64,000 bases of DNA from Poriferisodalis sp965116715 (GTDB taxonomy: Bacteria; Actinomycetota; Acidimicrobiia; Acidimicrobiales; Poriferisodalaceae), in the NCBI GenBank assembly GCA_965116715.1, contig OZ220724.1:868001-932000 (forward strand), read 5' to 3'. The number at the start of each line of letters is the position of its first letter. Within the stretch, counting starts at the first letter, position 1. Position numbers and translations under genes: made by a program. Of the stretch, positions 8,237 through 15,944 are shown in pieces. The notes beneath the pieces are model-generated. The model worked only from the letters and a program-made list of their open reading frames with translations. It did no database searches and was not told the DNA's origin.

Positions 8237-8740
8237 TTAGGCGGGAGCAACCGCCTTGGCCAGATCGGTGACGATCTCGGCCGAGGCGATCTGGGCGAGC
8301 GAGGCCGGCGGGCAGAGGATCTTGCAGTCCCGTGAGCCCCCGCCCACGATGACCGCGTCGCAGTTCATGACCCGGCTGTCGATCCAGACCGGGATGTCAT
8401 CGGGCAGCCCGAACGGCGTCACGCCGCCGATCATCATGCCGGTGCGCTGCACCGTCTCTTCTGCGTCCGCGAACGACGCCTTGCGCGTCCCCAGCCTGCG
8501 CCGCACGACGCCGTTCACATCGAGCCGCGTCGATGCCAGCACGACGCAGCAGGCGATCGGTCGCTCAGCCGACTTGCCCACGACACAGATGGCGTTGGCC
8601 GACGCATCCATCGAATAGCCGTAGCGCTCGCAGAACTGCGTCGTGTCGGCGAAATCGGGATCGCACTCGACGAGCTCATAGGCCACGCCCAGCGCATCGA
8701 GATGTCGGAGGACCGTCGCAGAGCTTGCGTCCGTGCTCAT
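8237..8740 (-). CDS. YbaK/EbsC-family aminoacyl-tRNA editing protein
   Basis: A 167-residue YbaK/prolyl-tRNA editing domain protein, a family that hydrolyses mischarged tRNAs in trans (such as Cys-tRNAPro or Ala-tRNAPro). Seen: the core KSAERPIACCVVLAS, DVNGVVRRRLGTRKASFA with the conserved Lys, GMMIGGVTPFGLP (the Gly-Gly-x-x-Pro loop) and the C-terminal IVGGGSRDCKI. Converges on ubiE with a 23-bp gap and lies 74 bp downstream of menA. Substrate specificity cannot be assigned from sequence. Confidence 0.87.
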   Translation of the reverse strand: MSTDASSATVLRHLDALGVAYELVECDPDFADTTQFCERYGYSMDASANAICVVGKSAERPIACCVVLASTRLDVNGVVRRRLGTRKASFADAEETVQRTGMMIGGVTPFGLPDDIPVWIDSRVMNCDAVIVGGGSRDCKILCPPASLAQIASAEIVTDLAKAVAPA

Positions 8741-8814
8741 CGCGACATCATGGCTGATCTCAGCCCCAACGCCACCGTCCCGATGCCGGGGACGCCATCC
8801 TCATGGCCCCAGAC

Positions 8815-9693
8815 TCATGGCCCCAGCGCCAGGCCGACCGTCAGCAGCGCGCCCACCACAAGCTGCAGGCGGCCGGTCGCCGCGAGCACTGCTACCAGCG
8901 CGGCACCGGTGGCTCCTCTGACGACCGTGCGAACGGGTGCAACCGCAAACACGATGGCGGCGAGCCCCAGCATCGTCCACGGCCGCAGCAGCGACAGGTA
9001 CATCGGCGAGAACACCATCAAGACCACGACCACCGCGTACATCGCACGGGTGGGCCCATCACCCAGCCGGACCGCCAGCGTGCGCTTGCCGGCCTGTGCG
9101 TCGGTCGGCAGGTCGCGCAAGTTGTTCGAGATGAGCAGCGCCACCGAGCCCAGGCCCACCGGTATCGAGGCCGCGAGGCCCAGCATGGTGAGGCGGCCGT
9201 CCTGGACGAATGCCGAGCCAGCAGTCGCCACCAGGCCGAAGAAGATGAACACGAACAGCTCGCCGAGTCCCCGGTAGCCGTAGGGACGCCGGCCGCCGGT
9301 GTAGTACCAGGCCGCGAGAATCGACGCCCCGCCGGCCACGACGAGCCACCACGACACCGCGGCTGCCACGACGATGCCGAACATGGCGGCCGTGCCGAAG
9401 GCTGCGAAGGCCGCGTTCCGCACGGCGGTCGGGGACGCCGCTCCGGAGGCAACCAGGCGCTGCGGACCCACCCGGGCCACGTCGGTGCCCCGCACTCCGT
9501 CGCTGTAGTCGTTGGCGTAGTTGACGGCGATCTGGATGCACAGCGACACGATCAGCGCGAACGCGGCTCGCCACCACACGATGCTGCCCTCTGCCGCGGC
9601 GTCAGACGCCGCAGTGCCCACGAATGGCGGCACCAGCGAGGCCGGCCAGGTACGGGGCCGTGCTCCGGCCAGCCACGTACGGGTGCCCGTCAT
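8815..9693 (-). CDS. menA: 1,4-dihydroxy-2-naphthoate polyprenyltransferase
   Basis: A 292-residue UbiA-superfamily membrane prenyltransferase that attaches the polyprenyl tail to dihydroxynaphthoate. Seen: RPRTWPASLVPP at the N-terminus, the first Asp-rich motif in AVNYANDYSDGVRGTD, and a second in NLRDLPTDAQAGKRTLAV. Eight to nine hydrophobic helices are evident. ATG 9693 overlaps the TGA of the upstream thioesterase-like gene (TCAT on the + strand, ATGA in the mRNA), so translation is coupled. Confidence 0.94.
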   Translation of the reverse strand: MTGTRTWLAGARPRTWPASLVPPFVGTAASDAAAEGSIVWWRAAFALIVSLCIQIAVNYANDYSDGVRGTDVARVGPQRLVASGAASPTAVRNAAFAAFGTAAMFGIVVAAAVSWWLVVAGGASILAAWYYTGGRRPYGYRGLGELFVFIFFGLVATAGSAFVQDGRLTMLGLAASIPVGLGSVALLISNNLRDLPTDAQAGKRTLAVRLGDGPTRAMYAVVVVLMVFSPMYLSLLRPWTMLGLAAIVFAVAPVRTVVRGATGAALVAVLAATGRLQLVVGALLTVGLALGP

Positions 9694-10541
9694 TGCTGCG
9701 GTGAGCCCAGCGGACCGGTGATGCGGGTGATCGCGAACGATTGGGTGCCCGTCGCCAGCAGTCCCCCGTCGGAGGCATAGATGCGGACGATGCCGTTGCC
9801 GATGGCGTTGTGCACGGCGTCCGACTCGATGTCCAAAAGCACCCATTCGCTCTCGGCTTCACCCGAGATCCGCACCGTGTTGTCGAGGCTGGATCCCCTG
9901 AATCCCGCATCGAGGCTGACTCGCATCCCGCTGGGCAGCAGGTCGGCCAGCGCCGTCAGGCCCGGCCCGGTCGACGCCAGGGTTCCAGCGAGACGTGCCC
10001 AGTACCGCACGTGGCGCTCGCCCGGCTGCTGCCCGGCGAGCCGGATGTCGGCGTGATCGGTGAATGAGCGGCCTTCGATCGACGTCGGGCCGCGGGGCGC
10101 ACACGCATCGGGCGGCGGCACATCCGGGGCGTTGGCCCATGTCTGGTCGATTCCGAGCTGCCGGCCGCCGAGCGACACGAGCGCCCGCAGGATGACCCGG
10201 CCGTCTGCAGCATCGGAGATCTCGGCGGAGGCCTGGGTCATCCGGTTGCCGCTGGCGCCGATGTCGAGAGCGACCGCCGCACAGCCGCCGACCGGCAGCC
10301 GTGCCAGGTACTGGGCCGATGCCGCAGCCATGGGTCGGCCGGTGACGCTCTCGAGAGCCGCGACCGCGGCTGCGAGCGCGCACCCGCCATGGAGCGTGCC
10401 GGTGGCACCGGCCACGTCGTAGGTGACCGGCAGCATCCAGCGCGACTCGTGAGCGGTGGATTGCAGGCCGAAGAACCCGATGACCTCGTCGAGGTGCGGA
10501 TCTTGCGGCGCAGCATCGCTGTGCGCGGCCTCAGCGCTCAC
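9690..10541 (-). CDS. Double-hotdog acyl-CoA thioesterase-like protein A
   Basis: A 283-residue protein with two hotdog-like halves. The first contains TGTLHGGCALAAAVAALE and GRPMAAASAQYLAR, the HGG/GG region and 'SAQYL' strand typical of PaaI/TesB-like thioesterases. The second contains SLDNTVRISGEAESEWVLL and a closing strand LLATGTQSFAITRI. Roughly half identical by eye to the next gene upstream, so the two are tandem paralogues. It overlaps menA by 4 nt. Likely an acyl-CoA thioesterase or acyl-CoA-binding hotdog protein; the link to menaquinone is inferred from the operon. Confidence 0.75.
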   Translation of the reverse strand: MSAEAAHSDAAPQDPHLDEVIGFFGLQSTAHESRWMLPVTYDVAGATGTLHGGCALAAAVAALESVTGRPMAAASAQYLARLPVGGCAAVALDIGASGNRMTQASAEISDAADGRVILRALVSLGGRQLGIDQTWANAPDVPPPDACAPRGPTSIEGRSFTDHADIRLAGQQPGERHVRYWARLAGTLASTGPGLTALADLLPSGMRVSLDAGFRGSSLDNTVRISGEAESEWVLLDIESDAVHNAIGNGIVRIYASDGGLLATGTQSFAITRITGPLGSPQQ

Positions 10542-10562
10542 GGAGCCGAAAGCTAATCGGGA

Positions 10563-11405
10563 CTACAGCCGGAAAGTCTCGTGAGGGCGTCCGACCCGGG
10601 CAATGGCGAAGGACTGGCTGCCCGTGGCCAGCAGCGCTCCGTCGGGCGCATACATCCGCACAATCCCGTGGCCGACAGCGTTGTGGAAGCCATCGGTCTG
10701 GAAGTCGAACAGCACCCACTCGCTCTGCGCATCACCGGCGATGCGCACGGTGTTGTCCAAGCTCGCCCCCCGCCAGTTGCGGCCGAGGCTCAAGTGCATT
10801 CCAGTCGAGAGCGTGTCGGCCAGTGCCGACAGCCCCTGGCGGGTGGATGCCATGGTTCCGGCCAGTCGTGCCCAGCACAAGATGTTGCGATCACCGGCGC
10901 TGTAGGGCCCGAACCGGATGTCCGCCTCGGTGCTGAATGACGGCACCGCGTCGGCGGGCACCGAGCGGCGCGGCCACTCATCTGGATGGGGAGCGTCTGG
11001 CGGCTGCCCCCAATCCACATCAATGTCGAGCTGGCGGCCCCCCAGCGACAGCAGCGCACGCATCAGCAGACGGCCGTCGGCGGCATCGGTGACCTGTGCA
11101 TACGCCTGTGTCATCCGTTTGCCAACCGACCCGACATCGAAGGCGATCTCCGCGCAGCCGCCGAGCGGCACACGCGACAGAAACTGAGCTGATGCCGCAG
11201 CCAGCGGCCGGCCGCTCCATGTCTCAGCCGCTGCGGTGACCGACGCGAGTGCACAACCTCCGTGCATGTAACCCAGATAGCTGGCGACCTTCGGTGTGAT
11301 GGGCAGAATCCAGCGGTGCTCGTCGCCGGTGGCCTGCACGCCGAAGAACTCGACCGCGTCCACGAGCCGGCTGCCCGGCGACAGCGGCTCCTCGCCTGGG
11401 CTCAA
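10563..11405 (-). CDS. Double-hotdog acyl-CoA thioesterase-like protein B
   Basis: About 280 residues and a paralogue of the gene at 9690-10541: YMHGGCALASVTAAAE, GRPLAAASAQFLSRVP, then SLDNTVRIAGDAQSEWVLF and LLATGSQSFAIARV. TTG 11405 is proposed because it overlaps the TGA of the upstream CMD-like gene (TTGA) and gives a length matching the paralogue; a longer frame to 11489 would overlap that gene by 88 nt. If correct, its translation depends on ribosomes reaching the true end of the CMD gene, which bears on the in-frame TGA there. Confidence 0.7.
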   Translation of the reverse strand: MSPGEEPLSPGSRLVDAVEFFGVQATGDEHRWILPITPKVASYLGYMHGGCALASVTAAAETWSGRPLAAASAQFLSRVPLGGCAEIAFDVGSVGKRMTQAYAQVTDAADGRLLMRALLSLGGRQLDIDVDWGQPPDAPHPDEWPRRSVPADAVPSFSTEADIRFGPYSAGDRNILCWARLAGTMASTRQGLSALADTLSTGMHLSLGRNWRGASLDNTVRIAGDAQSEWVLFDFQTDGFHNAVGHGIVRMYAPDGALLATGSQSFAIARVGRPHETFRL

Positions 11406-11998
11406 CCCGCTGCTGCAGCCCAGGGGGCGTTCTGGTCGGCCTGGTAGTGATCGGGCCGGATGCCGAATGCCTCGATCATCCGATGCCATCCGCTCGCGGA
11501 AGCGAGCAGCGCACCCAGGCGCAGAATCTGCTGCTCGTTGAAATGACTCGCGAGCCGCTCGTAGAGCTCAGGCGGGATGACACCCTTGTGCTCGTAGCCC
11601 GAGAGCCGGTCGCACAGCGCGAGCGCGGCCTTCCACGATTCGGGCAACTCCGAGGCCTCGTAGTCGGCCAATTGGGCTATGACCTCGTCGGTCAGTCCCG
11701 TGCGCACCAACGATGCGCTCTTGACGAGGCTTCAGTGGAAGCACTCGTTCCGGTTGGCCATCCGGATGCGGCACAGCTCGATCATGTGCCGGTCGAGCGC
11801 ACCGGGATCCTCGTCAGGATGGCCGCCGTACACCGCTCCGACCCAGCCGAGGAACAGGTCGATGGTGGTCTCGTCCGCGGCAAGCGTGCGGAAGAGGTTG
11901 TCGTCGGTGTAGGCCTTGGCGTACCAAGTGTCCAACCGGCGTTGCTGTTTGTCGTCCAGCTCGGTCACCTTCGGCAGATAGCCGTGCTCATTCGCCAT
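11402..11998 (-). CDS. AhpD/carboxymuconolactone decarboxylase-like protein with in-frame TGA (candidate selenoprotein)
   Basis: Read from ATG 11998 (strong GAGGGGGAG Shine-Dalgarno 2 nt upstream) to TGA 11402 through one in-frame TGA at 11734-11732, the product is ~198 residues, typical of CMD-domain peroxidase-like proteins. The TGA falls at residue 89 in ELCRIRMANRNECFH-(TGA)-SLVKSAS, exactly where the family has the second Cys of its C-x-x-C redox pair. Both halves are free of other lesions, and the C-terminal half (GLTDEVIAQLADYE, FNEQQILRLGALLASASGW) is well conserved. A SECIS-like structure follows the TGA. Either a CxxU selenoprotein or a one-base nonsense pseudogene; I favour the former. 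It begins an apparent operon with the two hotdog genes, menA and possibly ybaK. Confidence 0.65.
11683..11734 (-). promoter_or_regulatory. SECIS-like stem-loop after the in-frame TGA
   Basis: Downstream of UGA (11734-11732), an apical hairpin pairs GCGCAU (11718-11713) with GUGCGC (11707-11702) around loop CGUUG; the loop starts 19 nt after the UGA and has G at its second position. An outer stem pairs CCUCGUC (11729-11723) with GACGAGG (11689-11683). Spacing and loop G agree with the published bacterial SECIS consensus as I recall it. Hand-folded only. Confidence 0.5.
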
Positions 11999-12099
11999 GA
12001 CTCCCCCTCGACGGCCGGCCTCGCTGGAAACGACGCTACCGCAGGCCGGCACACCGGACGCTTGCTAGCGGCCGCATCTCCTCTCGGCTCAGCCTCTAG

Positions 12100-13382
12100 C
12101 AGGCTGTTGAAATTCGGTGGTTTGGGCGGGTTTGGGTGCTGGTTCGGGTTTGTGTGAGGGTTGGGGTGGTGGTGTTGGCTGGCGGTGCGGGGCGACGTTG
12201 GCCCTGTCGGGCCGGTCGGGGTGTCTGCTCAGGTGGTGTCGGTGTCGAGTGTGGCTATGCGGACGAGGTTGTAGGTGGCGGCGCCGATGAGGAACCAGGC
12301 CCGGTTGCGGGCTTGTCCTTTGTGTCGCAGCTTGTGTCCTCCGGCGATGGTCTTGATCCATCCGAAGGGCTCCTCGACGCGTTTTCGGACCCGTTGAGAG
12401 ATCGTGTAGCCGTCGTGGCGGGTGGTGCGCCGGTCGATGGCGGAGCGCCGCCTGGTGGTGTTCTGGGCGACGTGGGGCGTGAACCCGGCCTTGCGGACGT
12501 CGGCCACGAATCCCTTGGTGTCGTAGTTCTTGTCGCCGCCGACGGTGCGCCGCCGCCGCCGTCGGGGGGCTCGTCGCAGCATCGCGGCGGCGGTGTCGCG
12601 CTCGGCGTAGCCGTCTGCTTGGGTGAGCTCGGCGTCGACGATGAGGCCGTTGCGGTTCTCGACCATCAGGTGCCCCATGAAAGCGAGCATCGCCGGGGCC
12701 CCTTTCGACTTGCGATACAGGCGAGCCTCGGGATCGGTCGTGGACTGGTGGGTGTCGTTGCGGCGGCGGGCGCCCCGGAAGTCCTCCTCGGCGTTGCGGC
12801 CCTTGCCCGGCTCGCCGCCGCCGGGCGCGGCTTTGGGCTTGAAGCTCTTGTGCGACGCCCACGCCTCCAGCAAGGTGCCGTCCACGCTGAAATGATCGCT
12901 CGAGCAATACCGGCGCAGCTGAGCCCGCCGAACCACAGCAGCGAAGAACCGATCCGCTATCTCATGATCCAACAGCCGCTCGCGGTTCTTCGAGAACGTC
13001 GACGCGTCAAAAGAGCGCTCGTCGATGCGCAACCCCAAGAACCACTTGAACAACATGTCGTAGCTCAAACGCTCGCAGAACGCCCGCTCCGAGCGCACCG
13101 AGTACAACGCCATCAACACCGACGCCTTCAACAACACCTCAGGCGGCACGCTGGGCCGGCCCCGATCCGCATACATCGCCCCCAGCTCACCGTCGAGCTC
13201 TTCAAGCACCCCCTCCACCAACGCCCTGATCCGCCGTATCGGATGATCCGCGCTGATCAGATCCTCAGTCGACAACGTCGACAGCATCGCCATCTGGGCA
13301 TCAACAGTTCCACGCATCCCCACAGTGTCCCGCGCCCACCCAACCAACGCGAGCACCAAACACCGACTATTTCAGCACCCTG
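12100..13382 (-). mobile_element. IS5-family insertion sequence with CTAG target duplication
   Basis: A complete 1,283-bp element. Termini read CAGGCTGTTGAAATTCGG at the left and CAGGGTGCTGAAATAGTCGG inward from the right, an imperfect inverted repeat of ~25 bp. CTAG flanks both ends (12096-12099, 13383-13386), fitting the 4-bp YTAR duplications known for IS5. The right-hand CTAG supplies the TAG stop of pnkp, so the insertion did not alter that protein. The left end sits ~100 bp upstream of the CMD-like operon. Confidence 0.9.
12229..13317 (-). CDS. IS5-family transposase
   Basis: About 362 residues from ATG 13317; an in-frame upstream start at 13359 also exists. The N-terminal DUF772 region (HPIRRIRALVEGVLEELDGE, RPSVPPEVLLKASVLMALYS) precedes the DDE domain: FSVDGTLLEAW (Asp), VGGDKNYDTKGF (Asp) and RVRKRVEEPFGWIK (Glu). 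An intervening basic, low-complexity stretch is common in this group. Intact and probably functional. Confidence 0.93.
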   Translation of the reverse strand: MRGTVDAQMAMLSTLSTEDLISADHPIRRIRALVEGVLEELDGELGAMYADRGRPSVPPEVLLKASVLMALYSVRSERAFCERLSYDMLFKWFLGLRIDERSFDASTFSKNRERLLDHEIADRFFAAVVRRAQLRRYCSSDHFSVDGTLLEAWASHKSFKPKAAPGGGEPGKGRNAEEDFRGARRRNDTHQSTTDPEARLYRKSKGAPAMLAFMGHLMVENRNGLIVDAELTQADGYAERDTAAAMLRRAPRRRRRRTVGGDKNYDTKGFVADVRKAGFTPHVAQNTTRRRSAIDRRTTRHDGYTISQRVRKRVEEPFGWIKTIAGGHKLRHKGQARNRAWFLIGAATYNLVRIATLDTDTT

Positions 13383-15920
13383 CTAGAGCCGTGGGTCGAC
13401 CGGCTCGCTCTCCAGCGCGAGCACGCCGAAGACGCACTCATGGACCCTGGACAGGTGCTCGTTGGCAACAAGACGGTCGAGTGCCTCAATCCCGAGCGCA
13501 AACTCCCGCCGTGCCAGCGACATCTTGCGGCCCAGCGACCGGCCGCGAAGTCGTTCAAGGTTCGCCGGTTCGAGGTATTCGGGCCCGTAGATGATCCGAA
13601 GATAGGAACGTCCCCGGCACTTGATGCCGGGCAGCACGAGCTCGCCGCCGGTGTGAACGATGGACTGCGCCGGCTTGACCACCATTCCTTCGCCGCCGGC
13701 CTCGGTCATCGACAACCACCAGTCCGTCGCCTGCGCCACGGAGGCATCGGAACTGAGATCGACAGAGCGACGATCTGTCCGGCGAAATCCGTCAGGACTC
13801 GCCGAGATCCACGCGTCGATCTGTTCGAGATGCCAGCTATGCGGGCGGCGCGCCAGCACCTCGCCCTCGGCGGCAAGCAGTTGGAACGGCGCCATCTCGA
13901 CTCCTTCGGCGCCCTCGACCTCCCAGCAATAGCGCCGGTACGCATCGACATACTGCTCGACGTGTGATGCACGTCCGTGAGTTCGCTCGGCGAGAGCGTC
14001 GAGCTCAATCCCGCGAGCTGCGGCGCCCGCCATCACTTGCGACGCTGCCTCAAGCACGTTGGTACCCGCTGCTCCAGCCGCGGCGTAGAGCTCCTGGACC
14101 AGTCCGGCTGACTTCGCCGACCACGGGAGCAGCTCCGCATCCACGACGAGCCAGTCGGTGCCGAGCCGGTCCCAGGTACCGGTTGCCTCGGCTGCTGCCC
14201 GCAGGCGGTCGAGCAGGACCCGGGCCGCGCCGGGCTCGCCGAAGAACGGTCTGCCGGTGCGGGTCACGATCACGCCGGCGTCGTCGTTGGTGATGCCGAA
14301 ACGCGACTGGGCCGCCTCAGCATCACGGGCGACGATGAGCACGGCGCGCGAACCCATGTGCTTCTCCTGGCAGATGAGGTCGCTGACGCCGGCCTTGCGG
14401 AACAGCGAGAACGCCTCATCTGGATGCTCCAGAAAGTCCTCACGCTTGCTGGTGGCAGCGGGTGCCATCGTCGGCGGCAGATGCACGAGCCACCGGGGAT
14501 CCACGGCGAACCGGCTCATGACTTCCAGCGCAGCACTCGAACGCTCTGCGTCGATGGTGACGCGCCCCGCCAATCCGGTGTCAATGTGGTGCTTGCCGAG
14601 GACATCGTCGAGGCTCAGGTGACGCGTCGAGTCCTGGGGTGCATCGCTCGCAGCGGGCCGGATCGGCGCGTAGTACTCGCGCGCTGCCGTCACCGAGACC
14701 AGCTCTCGTTCGGGCCAGCGGAGCGCGGTCAGCTCGCCGCCGAACACCGCTCCGGTGTCGAGGCAGATGGTGTTGTTGACCCATCCCGGCACCGGCACGG
14801 GCGTGTGGCCGTAGACGACCGCTGCGTCGCCCCGGTAGTCGGAGGCCCACTCGTATCGCACCGGCAGGCCGAACTCGTCGGTCTCCCCGTCGGTGTCGCC
14901 GTAGAGCGCGAGCGTGCGGACGCGGCCCGATGAACGCCCGTGATAGCGCTCAGCCAGCCCGGCATGAGCGACGACGAGTCGACCTCCGTCGAGCACGTAG
15001 TGACTGACGAGGCCGTCAATGAACCCGGTGACCTGCTCAGCGAACTCGGGGGCGCGTGCTTCGAGCTGTTCGAGCGATTCGGCCAGCCCATGGGACACCT
15101 GGACATTGCGCCCAGCAAGGGCGCGGCGCAGCTTGTTCTCGTGGTTGCCGAGGATGCACAGCGCCGTGCCGGCGGCCACCATCGACATGGCCACCTCCAG
15201 CACCTCGGCCACGCCAGGGCCCCGGTCGACGAGATCGCCCAGAAAGACCGCCTTGCGACCCTCGGGATGAGCGATGGGCTCGGCCGACGTGTCGTAGCCC
15301 AGCTCGTCGAGCAGCCTCACGAGCTCGGCGTGACAGCCGTGGACATCACCGATGATGTCGAACGGCCCGGCATCGTCACGGCGATCGTTCCAGAGCTTGG
15401 TGCGGACGATCTCGACCGAGTCGAGTTCGGAGGCTGAGCCGAGGCTGTACACCCGGGTGAAGCGCTCCTTGCGGAGCCGCTTGGCCGTACGGCGAAGCGT
15501 CGTGTGCTGGCGCTTGATGGCACGCTCGGGCGTCTGACGATCTCGACGCTCAGCGTTGCGTTCCAAGCAGAGTGCGAGCGGGAGGTCGAACACGACTGCC
15601 GTCGCGAGTACGTCCCAACGACGTGCCAGCTCAACCAACGACGCCCGATCCTCGGGTTTGACGTTGGTTGCGTCGACGACCGTGAGACGCCCCAGCTCAA
15701 GCCGCTTGTCGACGATCGTGTGTAACAGCGCGAACGCCGCAGGTGTCGCGGATTGGTCGGTCTCGTCGTCGCTCACCATGGCCCGGCATCGATCACTCGA
15801 CACGATTTCGGTCTCGCCAAAGTGCCGACGGGCAAACGTCGACTTGCCCGAGCCCGATGCGCCGCACAGCACGACGAGGCCGACGTCGGGAATCTTGATG
15901 CTGGTGAGTGCTGTTCTCAT
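13383..15920 (-). CDS. pnkp: Polynucleotide kinase-phosphatase (bacterial RNA repair)
   Basis: An 845-residue, three-module Pnkp like the Clostridium thermocellum enzyme. The N-terminal 5'-kinase has P-loop GASGSGKST near residues 20-28. The central metallophosphatase has GDVHGC, GDLVDRGPG, LGNHENK and a later GHTPVP. The C-terminal ligase/adenylyltransferase module has nucleotidyl-Lys motif EKHMGSRAV (Lys near 520) and GGEGMVVKP. It heals and activates broken RNA ends, completing repair together with Hen1, which methylates the 3' end. It follows hen1 by 24 nt. Its stop TAG is the target site of the IS5 element. Confidence 0.95.
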   Translation of the reverse strand: MRTALTSIKIPDVGLVVLCGASGSGKSTFARRHFGETEIVSSDRCRAMVSDDETDQSATPAAFALLHTIVDKRLELGRLTVVDATNVKPEDRASLVELARRWDVLATAVVFDLPLALCLERNAERRDRQTPERAIKRQHTTLRRTAKRLRKERFTRVYSLGSASELDSVEIVRTKLWNDRRDDAGPFDIIGDVHGCHAELVRLLDELGYDTSAEPIAHPEGRKAVFLGDLVDRGPGVAEVLEVAMSMVAAGTALCILGNHENKLRRALAGRNVQVSHGLAESLEQLEARAPEFAEQVTGFIDGLVSHYVLDGGRLVVAHAGLAERYHGRSSGRVRTLALYGDTDGETDEFGLPVRYEWASDYRGDAAVVYGHTPVPVPGWVNNTICLDTGAVFGGELTALRWPERELVSVTAAREYYAPIRPAASDAPQDSTRHLSLDDVLGKHHIDTGLAGRVTIDAERSSAALEVMSRFAVDPRWLVHLPPTMAPAATSKREDFLEHPDEAFSLFRKAGVSDLICQEKHMGSRAVLIVARDAEAAQSRFGITNDDAGVIVTRTGRPFFGEPGAARVLLDRLRAAAEATGTWDRLGTDWLVVDAELLPWSAKSAGLVQELYAAAGAAGTNVLEAASQVMAGAAARGIELDALAERTHGRASHVEQYVDAYRRYCWEVEGAEGVEMAPFQLLAAEGEVLARRPHSWHLEQIDAWISASPDGFRRTDRRSVDLSSDASVAQATDWWLSMTEAGGEGMVVKPAQSIVHTGGELVLPGIKCRGRSYLRIIYGPEYLEPANLERLRGRSLGRKMSLARREFALGIEALDRLVANEHLSRVHECVFGVLALESEPVDPRL

Positions 15921-15944
15921 CGGACTCGGCTCATCGAAGCGGGC

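Noticed and set aside
11402..11710. Separate small gene starting at TTG 11710
   Set aside because: It is the in-frame continuation of the gene starting at 11998; on its own it lacks an N-terminus, a Shine-Dalgarno and half of its fold.
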